Source: Bacteroidales bacterium (GTDB lineage: Bacteria; Bacteroidota; Bacteroidia; Bacteroidales; UBA932). Taken from it: 49,361 bases of DNA. The position numbers and the translations under genes are program-made. Below are positions 35,703-43,484 of this stretch, in pieces. Below the pieces are notes generated by a model, which saw only the letters and a list, made by a program, of their open reading frames with translations, searched no databases and was not told the origin of the DNA. Position 1 is the stretch's first letter. Each line of letters opens with the position of its first letter. Location of the stretch: NCBI GenBank assembly GCA_017627255.1, contig JAGAHD010000061.1, positions 1 through 49,361 on the forward strand, given 5' to 3'.

Positions 35703-36445
35703 ACCAGGATCTCCAGAAATCCCTTTTTAACAGGACGGAACTGCTCCTTGGAGCCGATACCCTTCGCCGGATCGGCGAACAAAGAGTCATCCTTTTCGGA
35801 GTCGGCGGGGTCGGCGGCTGGTGTGCAGAGGCGCTGGTTCGAAGCGGCCTCCGCCACCTGACGATCGTCGATGCCGACCGGGTCAGCGCCACCAACGTCA
35901 ACCGGCAGCGGGTTGCCACTGTCCGGACCATCGGCCAGGTCAAGGTGGACGCACTCCGTGAAATGCTGCTGGAAATCAATCCGGAGGCCGATATCCACGC
36001 GGTCCAGGCCGTCTACCACGACGATACGGCGGAGGGTTTCCACCTGGCGGAGTACGATTATGTCATCGACGCCATCGATTCGCTCAAAGACAAAGCATCC
36101 CTTCTCCTGCGGGCTAGCGAGACCCCTGCGAAGGTTTTCTCTTCGATGGGGGCGGCCCTCAAGCTGGATCCGACCGGGATCCGGGTCGCAGAGTTCTGGG
36201 AAGTACGTGGCTGCCCGCTCGGAGCAGCGCTGCGCAAGAAAATGAGAAGGGAGGGCAAGGCTCCCGCCCAGAAGATTCTCTGCGTCTATGACGAAGAAGT
36301 CCTGCAGAACAAGGGTGAGGAAACGGCCCTTCGGGAAGATCTGGCATTCAACAAGGTCAGCCACAACGGAACGCTGGCCCATATTACGGCCCTTTTCGGA
36401 TTTACGCTTGCCGGTCTGGTCATCCAGGATATCTGCAGAGGGTGA
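35699..36445 (+). CDS. tcdA: tRNA threonylcarbamoyladenosine dehydratase
   Basis: A 248-residue E1/ThiF-fold enzyme that uses ATP to cyclise t6A37 of tRNA to ct6A. The start LFNRTELLLGADTLRRI is typical of TcdA (CsdL/YgdL). The nucleotide site is ILFGVGGVGGWCAEALVRSG with DADRVSATNVNRQ, then YVIDAIDSLKDKASLL and FSSMGAALKLDP. The ATG at 35699 overlaps the hydrolase stop; the GTG at 35684 adds residues not expected. Last gene of the plus-strand unit, 6 bases before the convergent Fur-family gene. Confidence 0.93.
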   Translation: MNQDLQKSLFNRTELLLGADTLRRIGEQRVILFGVGGVGGWCAEALVRSGLRHLTIVDADRVSATNVNRQRVATVRTIGQVKVDALREMLLEINPEADIHAVQAVYHDDTAEGFHLAEYDYVIDAIDSLKDKASLLLRASETPAKVFSSMGAALKLDPTGIRVAEFWEVRGCPLGAALRKKMRREGKAPAQKILCVYDEEVLQNKGEETALREDLAFNKVSHNGTLAHITALFGFTLAGLVIQDICRG

Positions 36446-36451
36446 AAGCCG

Positions 36452-36865
36452 TCACCGGCAGTCGGGACAGATACCCTTGAGCAGATAACTGACCGTATGG
36501 GACTCGAATCCCTCCGGAACAGATACGGGCGGCACCGGAATATCCTCCAGGCAGAGGGTCCTGTGGCATTTCTCACAGTAGAAATGGACGTGGACATCAT
36601 CATCCTCGTCATCGTGATGGCTGTGGCACAGTTCATAGCGCACACCATCCCCCGCATCTTCCAGTACGTGTACGAGATGCGCATCGCGAAAGAGCGTCAA
36701 AGTCCGGAAAACATTGGATTTGTCAATGGTTTCCAGCCTCTCCTCCAGTTCTGTCATCGACATGGGACGTCCCGCACCGGAGAGGGCCCGTGCGATAAGG
36801 ATCCGGTTCGCCGTCGGTTTGACGCCGTGATGCTCCATCAGGGATATAAGGGTACTGTCTTCCAT
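36452..36865 (-). CDS. Fur-family transcriptional regulator
   Basis: A 137-residue metal- or peroxide-sensing repressor. A winged-helix DNA-binding region (LMEHHGVKPTANRILIARAL, DKSNVFRTLTLFRDAHLVH) is followed by the dimer/metal domain. Cys pairs in FYCEKC and ICPDC form the structural zinc site. An unusual His/Asp-rich stretch, CHSHHDDEDDDVHVHF, lies at the regulatory metal site and is richer in Asp and His than usual. Whether it senses Fe, Zn or peroxide cannot be told. The ATG at 36865 is chosen because an upstream in-frame start would lie before the -7 element. Confidence 0.92.
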   Translation of the reverse strand: MEDSTLISLMEHHGVKPTANRILIARALSGAGRPMSMTELEERLETIDKSNVFRTLTLFRDAHLVHVLEDAGDGVRYELCHSHHDDEDDDVHVHFYCEKCHRTLCLEDIPVPPVSVPEGFESHTVSYLLKGICPDCR

Positions 36866-36873
36866 TTCGGATA

Positions 36874-36881
36874 CAAAAATA
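36874..36881 (-). promoter_or_regulatory. -7 promoter element of the Fur-family gene
   Basis: The minus strand reads TATTTTTG, matching TAnnTTTG. The same T run directly follows the thrA terminator stem, so one sequence serves as terminator tail and promoter box. Confidence 0.55.
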
Positions 36882-36909
36882 AGGGATTGCGCCGAAAAAC
36901 GCAATCCCT
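36882..36909 (-). terminator. Terminator of the metY-metX-thrA operon
   Basis: A perfect 10-base-pair inverted repeat (AGGGATTGCG at 36882-36891 with 36900-36909) with an eight-base loop is followed on the minus strand by TTATTTTTG. It begins 25 bases after the thrA reading frame ends. Confidence 0.8.
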
Positions 36910-36934
36910 ATTTATGGGGATACCGGAAGAGGTG

Positions 36935-37246
36935 TCAGATCGACAGCATGATGTCGTTCAGCAGGCCGCCGGCCGTCTGCCGCGTCCCGGCGCCGGCACC
37001 CTGGATCAGCATCGGTGAAGGATAGTCCCCTGTCGTAATCAGGATGGCGTTGTCCGTTCCCTTAAGCGAATACAGCGGAGAATCCGGTCCTACCTCCTGC
37101 AGGCCGACTTTCGCATGTCCTTCCGCATCGACGGATGCGACATACCGGAGTTTGAGTCCCTTTTCGGAAGCCTTGGCATAGCGGTCGGCAATGTCGGCGG
37201 GAATCGGTTCCAGTTCCACCTGGGACTCTTCCAGCGGAATGCCTGC
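36935..37246 (-). pseudogene. thrA: C-terminal part of thrA, beyond an in-frame TAG
   Basis: This stretch continues the homoserine dehydrogenase domain in the same frame after the TAG at 37247-37249: AGIPLEESQVELEPIPADIA and onward, ending GAGAGTRQTAGGLLNDIMLS. It holds 103 sense codons. The conserved C-terminal end is intact and there is no other stop or frameshift, so only one codon separates it from the upstream part. Family members usually have Glu at the interrupted position (REAG), and GAG to TAG is one base change. It could be translated from an internal ATG (37219), but alone it has no activity known to me. Confidence 0.85.
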
Positions 37247-39295
37247 CTATCGGCTGAGAATGAGGATTTTCCGCAGCACGTCCACCCCGCTCAGGTCGAT
37301 ATTCGGATCGGGCTCGGTGTAGCCCTTGATCCGGGCTTCCTCAACCAAGTCCTCAAAGCCTGTACCTTTATAATTATCCATCAAGTAGTTCAGTGTACCG
37401 GAAAGGACGGCATCCATCCGGACAAGGGTATCTCCGCTCTGCACGACCCGGTCCAGGGTGACCAGGACTGGCAACGCCGCGCCAGCCGTGGTTTCATACC
37501 GGAGAGACACCCCGGAGCGCTTGGCCTCCCGCTGGAGGTTCCGGAACTGTGCCAACGTACCGGAAAAGGGGATCTTGTTGCATGCGACGACGGAATAGCC
37601 GCTGTGGAACAGGTCCGGATACCGGAAACCGATCTCGTCGTTGGCCGTACAATCCACAAAGACGGCATTCTCCGGAGAAAGGCTGCAGAGCGCATCTGGA
37701 TACGAGCCGGACGGGCCCTCTGAAAGGATTTCCCCGGCCCGGGACAGGTCGATACCCTCCGTATTGATGACATAGTGGCGGCTGTTGGCCAGTCCACAGA
37801 CCCTCAGTTCCTTACCGGAGCGGCGTGCAATGGCTTCCGCATTGTCATGGAGCATCTTGACAAGAGCCTTGCCGACACGTCCGTAGCCGGCGATGAACAA
37901 GTGGATAACCCGGGTGCTGAACCGGTCGAAAAACTCGTGGTGAATGGCACGGATGGCTTCCTGGGCCCGTCCGGAAGGGACGATAACGGAGATGTTCCGC
38001 TCGGATGAGCCCTGGGCGGTGGCGCGCACAGGGATGCTGTGGCGGCCGAGCGCGGCCAGCATCATGCCGGTAGCGCCGCTGTGCCCCAGGATGTCATCAC
38101 CTATCACACAGACGATGGAATACCCCGTCTCCACTTTGAGCGGATTGATCTTTCCGAGGGAAATCTCATAGGCGAAACAATTGTCTGCCGCACTGCGGGC
38201 CCTTTCCGCGTCCGTTTCGGCCACGGCAATGCACATGGAATGGACGGAAGAGGCCTGCGTGATAAGGATGATGTTGATTCCTTCCCGGCTGAGCGCGTCG
38301 AAAAGGCGTGAAGAGAACCCCGGGACGCCGACCATCCCGCTGCCTTCCAGGGAAATGAGGGCGATGCGGTCGGAATAGGCGATGCCGGTCACGCCGTCGC
38401 GTACCCTCGGCGGATTCTTTTCGACCAGCGTACCCGGTTCGTCAGGATGGAATGTATCCTTGACATAAATGGGGATCCCCTCCTCCACCACCGGCTGGAT
38501 GGTCGGAGGATAGATGACTTTCGCCCCGAAATGGGAGAGTTCCTGTGCGGCCCGGTAAGAGATGTTCGGAATCGGACGTGCCGTCGGGACGACTTTGGGA
38601 TTAGCCGTCATGATACCGGGCACATCGGTCCAAATCTCCACCCGGCGGGCATGGATTCCCACGGCAAACAGGGATGCGGTGTAGTCGGATCCCCCCCGGC
38701 CGAGAGTGGTCGGATGCCCCTCCGCATCGGAAGCGATGAAACCGGGAACGACGAAAAGCTCCGTCTGCACATGGGCGTCAACAGCGGCCCTTACATTCCG
38801 GTAGGTGGTTTTCTGGTCCGCCTGACCTGCAGTCGTCCTGACAATCTGCCGGGCGTCCAGCCAATGGCAGGCGACCCCGAGCGAGAGGAATTTATCCGTC
38901 AGGATCCGGGAAGAAAACAGTTCTCCGAAACTCTCGATGGCCTCCAGGCTCCGGGGGCTCAGTTCCCCCAGGAGCAGGACCCCCTGCACCGTATTCTCCA
39001 AAGCGGCGAACAGCGCGTTGACGGCATCCGTCGTCCGCTCCCGGTACCCGGAGGGAAGGAGTTCATCGATCACGTCATGGTGCCGCTGCTTCAAGTCGCG
39101 GAGCACTTCAAAGCAGGAAGCATCCCCTGCCGAAGCTTTCCGTCCGATCTCCACCAGCGTATCGGTGCATCCGCTGATAGCGGAAGTCACAACAATCGTC
39201 CGGTCGTATTCAAGGGCTTTCCCGACAATCTCTATTACCTGAAGCATCGCTTCAGCATTGGCAACAGAAGTGCCACCAAATTTAAGTACTTGCAT
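37247..39295 (-). CDS. thrA: Bifunctional aspartokinase/homoserine dehydrogenase, truncated by TAG
   Basis: The first 682 residues of a ThrA-type fusion that makes aspartyl phosphate and later reduces aspartate semialdehyde to homoserine. The kinase has MQVLKFGGTSVANAE, TTLGRGGSDYTASLFAVG and WTDVPGIMTANPKVVP. Two ACT regions follow (ISLEGSGMVGVPGFSSRLF). The dehydrogenase begins LFIAGYGRVGKALVKML and holds TTAGAALPVLVTLDR plus the catalytic Asp and Lys in DLSGVDVLRKILIL. The frame then stops at TAG, 103 codons short of the normal end, so kinase activity should survive while dehydrogenase activity is doubtful without readthrough. Third gene of the metY-metX-thrA operon. A sequencing or assembly error remains possible. 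Confidence 0.9.
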   Translation of the reverse strand: MQVLKFGGTSVANAEAMLQVIEIVGKALEYDRTIVVTSAISGCTDTLVEIGRKASAGDASCFEVLRDLKQRHHDVIDELLPSGYRERTTDAVNALFAALENTVQGVLLLGELSPRSLEAIESFGELFSSRILTDKFLSLGVACHWLDARQIVRTTAGQADQKTTYRNVRAAVDAHVQTELFVVPGFIASDAEGHPTTLGRGGSDYTASLFAVGIHARRVEIWTDVPGIMTANPKVVPTARPIPNISYRAAQELSHFGAKVIYPPTIQPVVEEGIPIYVKDTFHPDEPGTLVEKNPPRVRDGVTGIAYSDRIALISLEGSGMVGVPGFSSRLFDALSREGINIILITQASSVHSMCIAVAETDAERARSAADNCFAYEISLGKINPLKVETGYSIVCVIGDDILGHSGATGMMLAALGRHSIPVRATAQGSSERNISVIVPSGRAQEAIRAIHHEFFDRFSTRVIHLFIAGYGRVGKALVKMLHDNAEAIARRSGKELRVCGLANSRHYVINTEGIDLSRAGEILSEGPSGSYPDALCSLSPENAVFVDCTANDEIGFRYPDLFHSGYSVVACNKIPFSGTLAQFRNLQREAKRSGVSLRYETTAGAALPVLVTLDRVVQSGDTLVRMDAVLSGTLNYLMDNYKGTGFEDLVEEARIKGYTEPDPNIDLSGVDVLRKILILSR

Positions 39296-39302
39296 CGTTC
39301 GT

Positions 39303-40307
39303 TTATTTCATGATTATAGCCGTCAGCTTGGCAGTCTCCAACAAGAATCCGTCATGGCCGAAACGGGAGGAAATCTCATAATATTCCGCACCGGGAATCA
39401 TCGATGCCCAGGCGGAAGATTCGGAGGGAGGGAAAATGCAGTCCGAATCGATTGAAACCACTGTCGTCCGGGCACGGATCCGGCCGAGGGCAGCCGCAAC
39501 GCCTCCCCTGAAGCGGCCGACATTATGGCTGTCCAAGGCGTTGCAGAGGGTATAATAAGAATACGCATCAAAACCGCGGCGAACCAGTTTCTCCCCCTGG
39601 TACCGTTCATACGAGGCTGCCCTTCCGGCAAAAAGTGTGTCAGCATCCTCCTCATACTGTGTCAGGCCATAGCCCTCGAAACTCCGGTACGAGATCAGGG
39701 CCTGGGCACGGGCACATCTGAGCCCGGCCTCACCGCCGGAAAGACCGGATGCTTCCCGGAATGTCGGGTCCGCCTCCAGGGCCATCCGCTGGGCTTCCAC
39801 ACAAGCCGACAGGTATGGAGAAATCCGCGGAGCTGTCGCAATGAAAAAGCAGTGTCCGAACACTTCCGGTTCCGTAACAGCCCATTCCATTGCCTGAAAG
39901 CCGCCGATCGAGCTTCCAATCAGCATATCGACATGCTTGATTCCCAATCGTTTGCGAACTACGATTGACGCCGAAATCATATCCCGCACCGTCACTTTCG
40001 GGAAATCCAGGAGCCACGGCCGGCTGAGTTCGGCGCGGAAAGTGGCCGGTCCTTCGGAACCGTACGCAGAACCCAGCATATTGACGCAGACCACGAAATT
40101 ACGCCGGGTGTCGATGGCCTTTCCGAGGCCGACCATCTCGGGCCACCAGTCTTCCGGGTCGCTGTTCGCTGTCAGCGCGTGGCAGATCCAGACCACATTC
40201 TGTTTTCCGTCATACTCGGCTGAAGAGACGTGGTAAACAATCCGTGCACCGGACAAGATGCCTCCTGCCTCCAGGGCGAGGTCGGCCGTACACTCCTGCC
40301 GGATCAT
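39303..40307 (-). CDS. metX: Homoserine O-acetyltransferase (MetX type)
   Basis: A 334-residue alpha/beta-hydrolase-fold acyltransferase that activates homoserine for methionine synthesis. ICHALTANSDPEDWW is the oxyanion segment and VCVNMLGSAYGSEGP is typical of MetX. The nucleophile is Ser133 in LIGSSIGGFQAMEWA. Asp in VVSIDSDCIFPP and His in SRFGHDGFLLE complete the triad. Acetyl rather than succinyl use is inferred from family and from the sulfhydrylase next door. It overlaps the metY stop (ATGA) and lies 7 bases before thrA, whose product homoserine is its substrate. Confidence 0.94.
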   Translation of the reverse strand: MIRQECTADLALEAGGILSGARIVYHVSSAEYDGKQNVVWICHALTANSDPEDWWPEMVGLGKAIDTRRNFVVCVNMLGSAYGSEGPATFRAELSRPWLLDFPKVTVRDMISASIVVRKRLGIKHVDMLIGSSIGGFQAMEWAVTEPEVFGHCFFIATAPRISPYLSACVEAQRMALEADPTFREASGLSGGEAGLRCARAQALISYRSFEGYGLTQYEEDADTLFAGRAASYERYQGEKLVRRGFDAYSYYTLCNALDSHNVGRFRGGVAAALGRIRARTTVVSIDSDCIFPPSESSAWASMIPGAEYYEISSRFGHDGFLLETAKLTAIIMK

Positions 40308-41593
40308 ACGGCAGCGGCATCCAGTGCAGCCGACAAGTCGGCGATGATATCATCGGGATCCTCCAGGCCGATGCTCAGGCGGATCAGATCCGGGGCGATT
40401 CCTGCCGCACGGAGCTGTTCATCGGAAAGCTGCCGGTGGGTATGGGAGGCAGGATGAAGGATACAGGTATAGCAGTCAGCCACATGGGTTTCGATGGTGA
40501 CAAGGCGCAGGGCATCCATGAAACGCTCATCGAAGGCCCGTCCACCTTTCAGTCCGAGGCACATGACTCCACAGGATCCTTCCGGCAGGTATTTCAGCAT
40601 TTTCCCATGCTCCGGATCATCCGGGAGGTCAGGAAAGCGTACCCAGGCGACTGCCGGATGCTGCTGGAGGAAGGCAGCAACCTTCCGGGCGCTTTCGTTG
40701 TGCCGGCGTACGCGAAGATGCAGCGTCTGGAGTCCCAGGTTGAGATAGAAGGCATTCTGGGGGCTCTGGCAGGAACCCAGGTCCCGCATCAGGTGGGTCA
40801 CCGCCTTGGTGATATAGGCAGCCTTGCCGAACTTTTTCGTGTAGGTCAGCCCATGGTAGGAGGCATCGGGAGTGCAGAGTCCGGGATACCGGTCGGCATG
40901 GGCCTCCCAGTCGAAATTCCCACTGTCCACGATACAGCCTCCGACCGTTGTTCCGTGGCCGTCGAAATACTTCGTCGTGGAATGAGTGACGATGTCAGCT
41001 CCCCATTCAAAGGGACGGCAATGGATCGGCGTGGCAAAGGTATTGTCCACTACCAAAGGGACACCATGGCTATGAGCGATAGCCGCGAATCTCTCGATAT
41101 CAAGCACTTCCACGCCAGGATTCGAGAGGGTCTCCGCAAAGAGGAGCTTGGTGCCGGGCCGGAATGCCGCAGCGATTTCCTCGTCGGAATTCCGCTGGTC
41201 GATGAACGTGACGTCAATGCCCATCTGACGGAGCGTCACCTCCAGGAGGTTGAACGTACCGCCATAAATATTGTTCAGGCTGATGATATGGTCTCCGGCC
41301 CTGCAGATGTTCAGGCAGGCAAGCAGGTTCGCTGCCTGACCCGATGACGTAAGGACGGCCCCTACCCCTCCTTCCAGGGCGGCGATTCGCGCTGCGACGG
41401 CATCGCAGGTAGGATTCTGCAGACGGGAATAGAAGTAACCGCTCTCCTCCAGGTCGAACAGGCGGCCCATCTGGTCGGACGTCTCATATTTGAATGTCGT
41501 ACTCTGGATGACCGGAAGTTGGCGGGGATCTCCTTTGCCGGGCGTATAGCCGGCATGGACGCATAGGGTATCAATCTTGCTCATTTTTTCCAT
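40304..41593 (-). CDS. metY: O-acetylhomoserine sulfhydrylase
   Basis: A 429-residue PLP enzyme of the Cys/Met metabolism family that makes homocysteine from O-acetylhomoserine and sulfide. DTLCVHAGYTPGKGDPRQLP opens the protein. YSRLQNPTCDAVAARIAALE and LTSSGQAANLLACL form the cofactor region, the PLP lysine is in VTHSTTKYFDGHGTTVGG, and TIETHVADCYTCILHPASHTH is near the end. First gene of the operon. Two ATGs fit (41593 and 41584); the promoter at 41605-41612 leaves only about 5 bases before the first, so the second may be the one used. Confidence 0.94.
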   Translation of the reverse strand: MEKMSKIDTLCVHAGYTPGKGDPRQLPVIQSTTFKYETSDQMGRLFDLEESGYFYSRLQNPTCDAVAARIAALEGGVGAVLTSSGQAANLLACLNICRAGDHIISLNNIYGGTFNLLEVTLRQMGIDVTFIDQRNSDEEIAAAFRPGTKLLFAETLSNPGVEVLDIERFAAIAHSHGVPLVVDNTFATPIHCRPFEWGADIVTHSTTKYFDGHGTTVGGCIVDSGNFDWEAHADRYPGLCTPDASYHGLTYTKKFGKAAYITKAVTHLMRDLGSCQSPQNAFYLNLGLQTLHLRVRRHNESARKVAAFLQQHPAVAWVRFPDLPDDPEHGKMLKYLPEGSCGVMCLGLKGGRAFDERFMDALRLVTIETHVADCYTCILHPASHTHRQLSDEQLRAAGIAPDLIRLSIGLEDPDDIIADLSAALDAAAV

Positions 41594-41604
41594 TCATTTG
41601 ACGG

Positions 41605-41612
41605 CAAATTTA
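41605..41612 (-). promoter_or_regulatory. -7 promoter element of the metY-metX-thrA operon
   Basis: The minus strand reads TAAATTTG, matching TAnnTTTG. The untranslated leader is too short for a SAM riboswitch, so control is more likely by a DNA-binding protein such as the divergent Lrp-family regulator. Confidence 0.6.
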
Positions 41613-41663
41613 CAAGTATTGGAAATATTATCCAAGAATCTTCTTTAATACGGAAAATTATTC

Positions 41664-41671
41664 TATTTTTG
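41664..41671 (+). promoter_or_regulatory. -7 promoter element of the Lrp-family gene
   Basis: TATTTTTG matches TAnnTTTG. The predicted leader of about 60 bases contains a nine-codon frame (41686-41715, MNRISKLIF) before the regulator's ATG. Confidence 0.55.
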
Positions 41672-41739
41672 CGAAGAATATAAGCATGAACAGAATTTCA
41701 AAACTGATTTTTTAAATTTTTTAGAATAACATCCCTGCC

Positions 41740-42207
41740 ATGACCGACACCATCCTCGATTCCACGGACCTGAACATCCTCCGCTGCCTGCAGGAGAATG
41801 CCCGGCTGACGACCAAGGAACTGGCCGCCAGAGTCAATCTGTCCAGCACTCCGGTCTTCGAACGCCTCAAGCGCCTGGAGCGGGCGGGCTTCATCCAAAA
41901 ATACGTAGCTGTACTGGATGCGGAGAAACTACACCTCGGTTTCACTGTTTTCTGTTCCGTCAAGCTCAAGCAGATGAGCCGGGAAGTGGCCAGGGACTTC
42001 ATCTCCGTCATCAAGGACATTCCGCAGGTCGCGGAATGCTACAACATTTCAGGGGAATATGACTATCTGCTGAAGATCCATGCCCCGGACATGAAATACT
42101 ATAACGAATTTATCATCAATGTCCTGGGAACCATCGGAGCCATCGGCAGCATCCAGTCTTCCTTCGTGATGGACGAAATCAAGAACACCCATGCCCTCTT
42201 TCTCTAA
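41740..42207 (+). CDS. Lrp/AsnC-family transcriptional regulator
   Basis: A 155-residue feast/famine regulator. An N-terminal helix-turn-helix (LDSTDLNILRCLQENARLTT, KELAARVNLSSTPVFERLKRLE) is followed by the RAM ligand-binding domain (FCSVKLKQMSREVARDFISV, VAECYNISGEYDYLLKIHA). Such proteins bind an amino acid, often leucine or another hydrophobic one, and control amino acid genes. Divergent position 146 bases from metY suggests it may regulate the methionine operon as well as itself; this is inference from position only. Confidence 0.93.
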   Translation: MTDTILDSTDLNILRCLQENARLTTKELAARVNLSSTPVFERLKRLERAGFIQKYVAVLDAEKLHLGFTVFCSVKLKQMSREVARDFISVIKDIPQVAECYNISGEYDYLLKIHAPDMKYYNEFIINVLGTIGAIGSIQSSFVMDEIKNTHALFL

Positions 42208-42215
42208 AAAATGAT

Positions 42216-42223
42216 TATATTTG
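42216..42223 (+). promoter_or_regulatory. -7 promoter element of the gltD-like/que/glp operon
   Basis: TATATTTG matches TAnnTTTG, 32 bases before the ATG at 42255. The leader is too short for a preQ1 riboswitch. Confidence 0.6.
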
Positions 42224-42254
42224 TGAATCAAGAGAAGAAATGCACGACTGAAAT

Positions 42255-43484
42255 ATGAAAAACACAGAAGCGCTGCGTTGCCTGCTTTGCAAGAAGCCGA
42301 AATGCTCGATCCAGGGATGCCCCGTCCATACGTCCGTCCCCGAATGCATGCAACTGTACCGGGAAGACCGCCTGGATGAAGCGGGCGAGATCCTTTTTGA
42401 CAACAATCCCCTGTCCGCCATCACGTCGCTCGTCTGCGACTGGCGCCAGTTCTGCTTCGGAAACTGCGTCCTCCACGTAAAGAAAATGCCGGTCCGCTGG
42501 TATCAGATCGAGCAGGAAATTTCCGAACGTTACCTGTTCACCTACCGGCTCAAGCGCAAGGATAACCGCCTGAAGGGCCGCCGTGTTGCCCTGATCGGCG
42601 CCGGCCCTGTCGGCATCGCTTCCGCGATATGGCTGTACCGGGCCGGAGCGAATGTCACGCTGTTCGATTCCAACGAGCGGATCGGCGGCGTCCTGCGCTA
42701 CGGAATCCCCGGCTTCCGCCTGGACAAGAAATTCGTCAATGTGTATGAGCGCATGTTCGAGGAAGCCGGTATCACCTTCCAGGGCGGCGTCCGCGTAGGC
42801 ACGGACCTGACCCTGGCTTTCCTGGCCACCCGGTACGATGCCGTCATCATCGGCGCCGGGGCGGAGAAACCCGCTACCCTCCAGATTCCCGGAGAGGCCC
42901 GTTCCATCCAGGCCCTCCCGTTCCTGAAGAACCCCAATGCCTATGAACTGGGGCATCATGTCATCGTCATCGGCGCCGGAAACGTTGCCATGGATGCCTG
43001 CCGCACGGCCATCCGAAAAGGTGCGGATACGTGGATCTACTACCGGAAAACCTATGAGAACATGCCCGCGAACCCCATCGAAGTCGAGGAAGCCCAGCGG
43101 GACGGCGTGAAAATCAGGATTTTCCAGGCGCCCGTCCAGGTGAACGAACGCTCCGTCGTCTTCTGCGACTGCCAGAATGTCACCGATCCCGAAACCGGGA
43201 AGGTATCCACACGCATCCTCGAAGGAACCGAGCATGAGGTACCTTGCGACACCCTGATCACGGCCATCAGCGAAAAACCCGAATACGGAGTCTTCACCGG
43301 CTCCGAACCGGAATGGAATGAAGCGGGATATCCCCAGTTGGACGAGAACCAGAAGGTAAGCATTCCCGGCATCGACAACATTTACATGGCCGGCGATTTC
43401 ATCCTGGGTGCCAGCACGGTCGTCCAGGCCGTCGCCTCCGCCAAGACGGCGGTCAATGCCATTATTAACCGTTTCGCCCAATGA
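42255..43484 (+). CDS. GltD-like FAD/NAD(P)-dependent oxidoreductase
   Basis: A 409-residue flavoprotein related to the small subunit of glutamate synthase and to dihydropyrimidine dehydrogenase. The N-terminal Cys cluster (CLLCKKPKCSIQGCPVHTSV, then FCFGNCVLH) should hold Fe-S clusters. An FAD site (VALIGAGPVGIASAIWLYRAG), the loop ERIGGVLRYGIPGFRL, an NAD(P) site (VIVIGAGNVAMDACRTAIRKG) and a final FAD segment (IYMAGDFILGASTVVQAVASAK) follow. No large glutamate synthase subunit is adjacent, so its partner or electron acceptor is unknown. First gene of the operon; its stop overlaps queC. Confidence 0.9.
   Translation: MKNTEALRCLLCKKPKCSIQGCPVHTSVPECMQLYREDRLDEAGEILFDNNPLSAITSLVCDWRQFCFGNCVLHVKKMPVRWYQIEQEISERYLFTYRLKRKDNRLKGRRVALIGAGPVGIASAIWLYRAGANVTLFDSNERIGGVLRYGIPGFRLDKKFVNVYERMFEEAGITFQGGVRVGTDLTLAFLATRYDAVIIGAGAEKPATLQIPGEARSIQALPFLKNPNAYELGHHVIVIGAGNVAMDACRTAIRKGADTWIYYRKTYENMPANPIEVEEAQRDGVKIRIFQAPVQVNERSVVFCDCQNVTDPETGKVSTRILEGTEHEVPCDTLITAISEKPEYGVFTGSEPEWNEAGYPQLDENQKVSIPGIDNIYMAGDFILGASTVVQAVASAKTAVNAIINRFAQ

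Noticed and set aside
37247-37249. Genome-wide recoding of TAG as a sense codon to explain thrA
   Set aside because: TAG serves as the normal stop of other genes here, including sdaA, the small lipoprotein and the leader peptide, so recoding across the genome does not fit. Local suppression remains open.
41594-41739. SAM riboswitch upstream of metY
   Set aside because: The promoter lies 12 to 21 bases before the start codon, leaving no room for a riboswitch, and no conserved SAM-binding core is visible.
42208-42254. preQ1 riboswitch before the que genes
   Set aside because: Only about 25 bases of leader lie between the predicted RNA start and the first ATG, and no preQ1 core is present.
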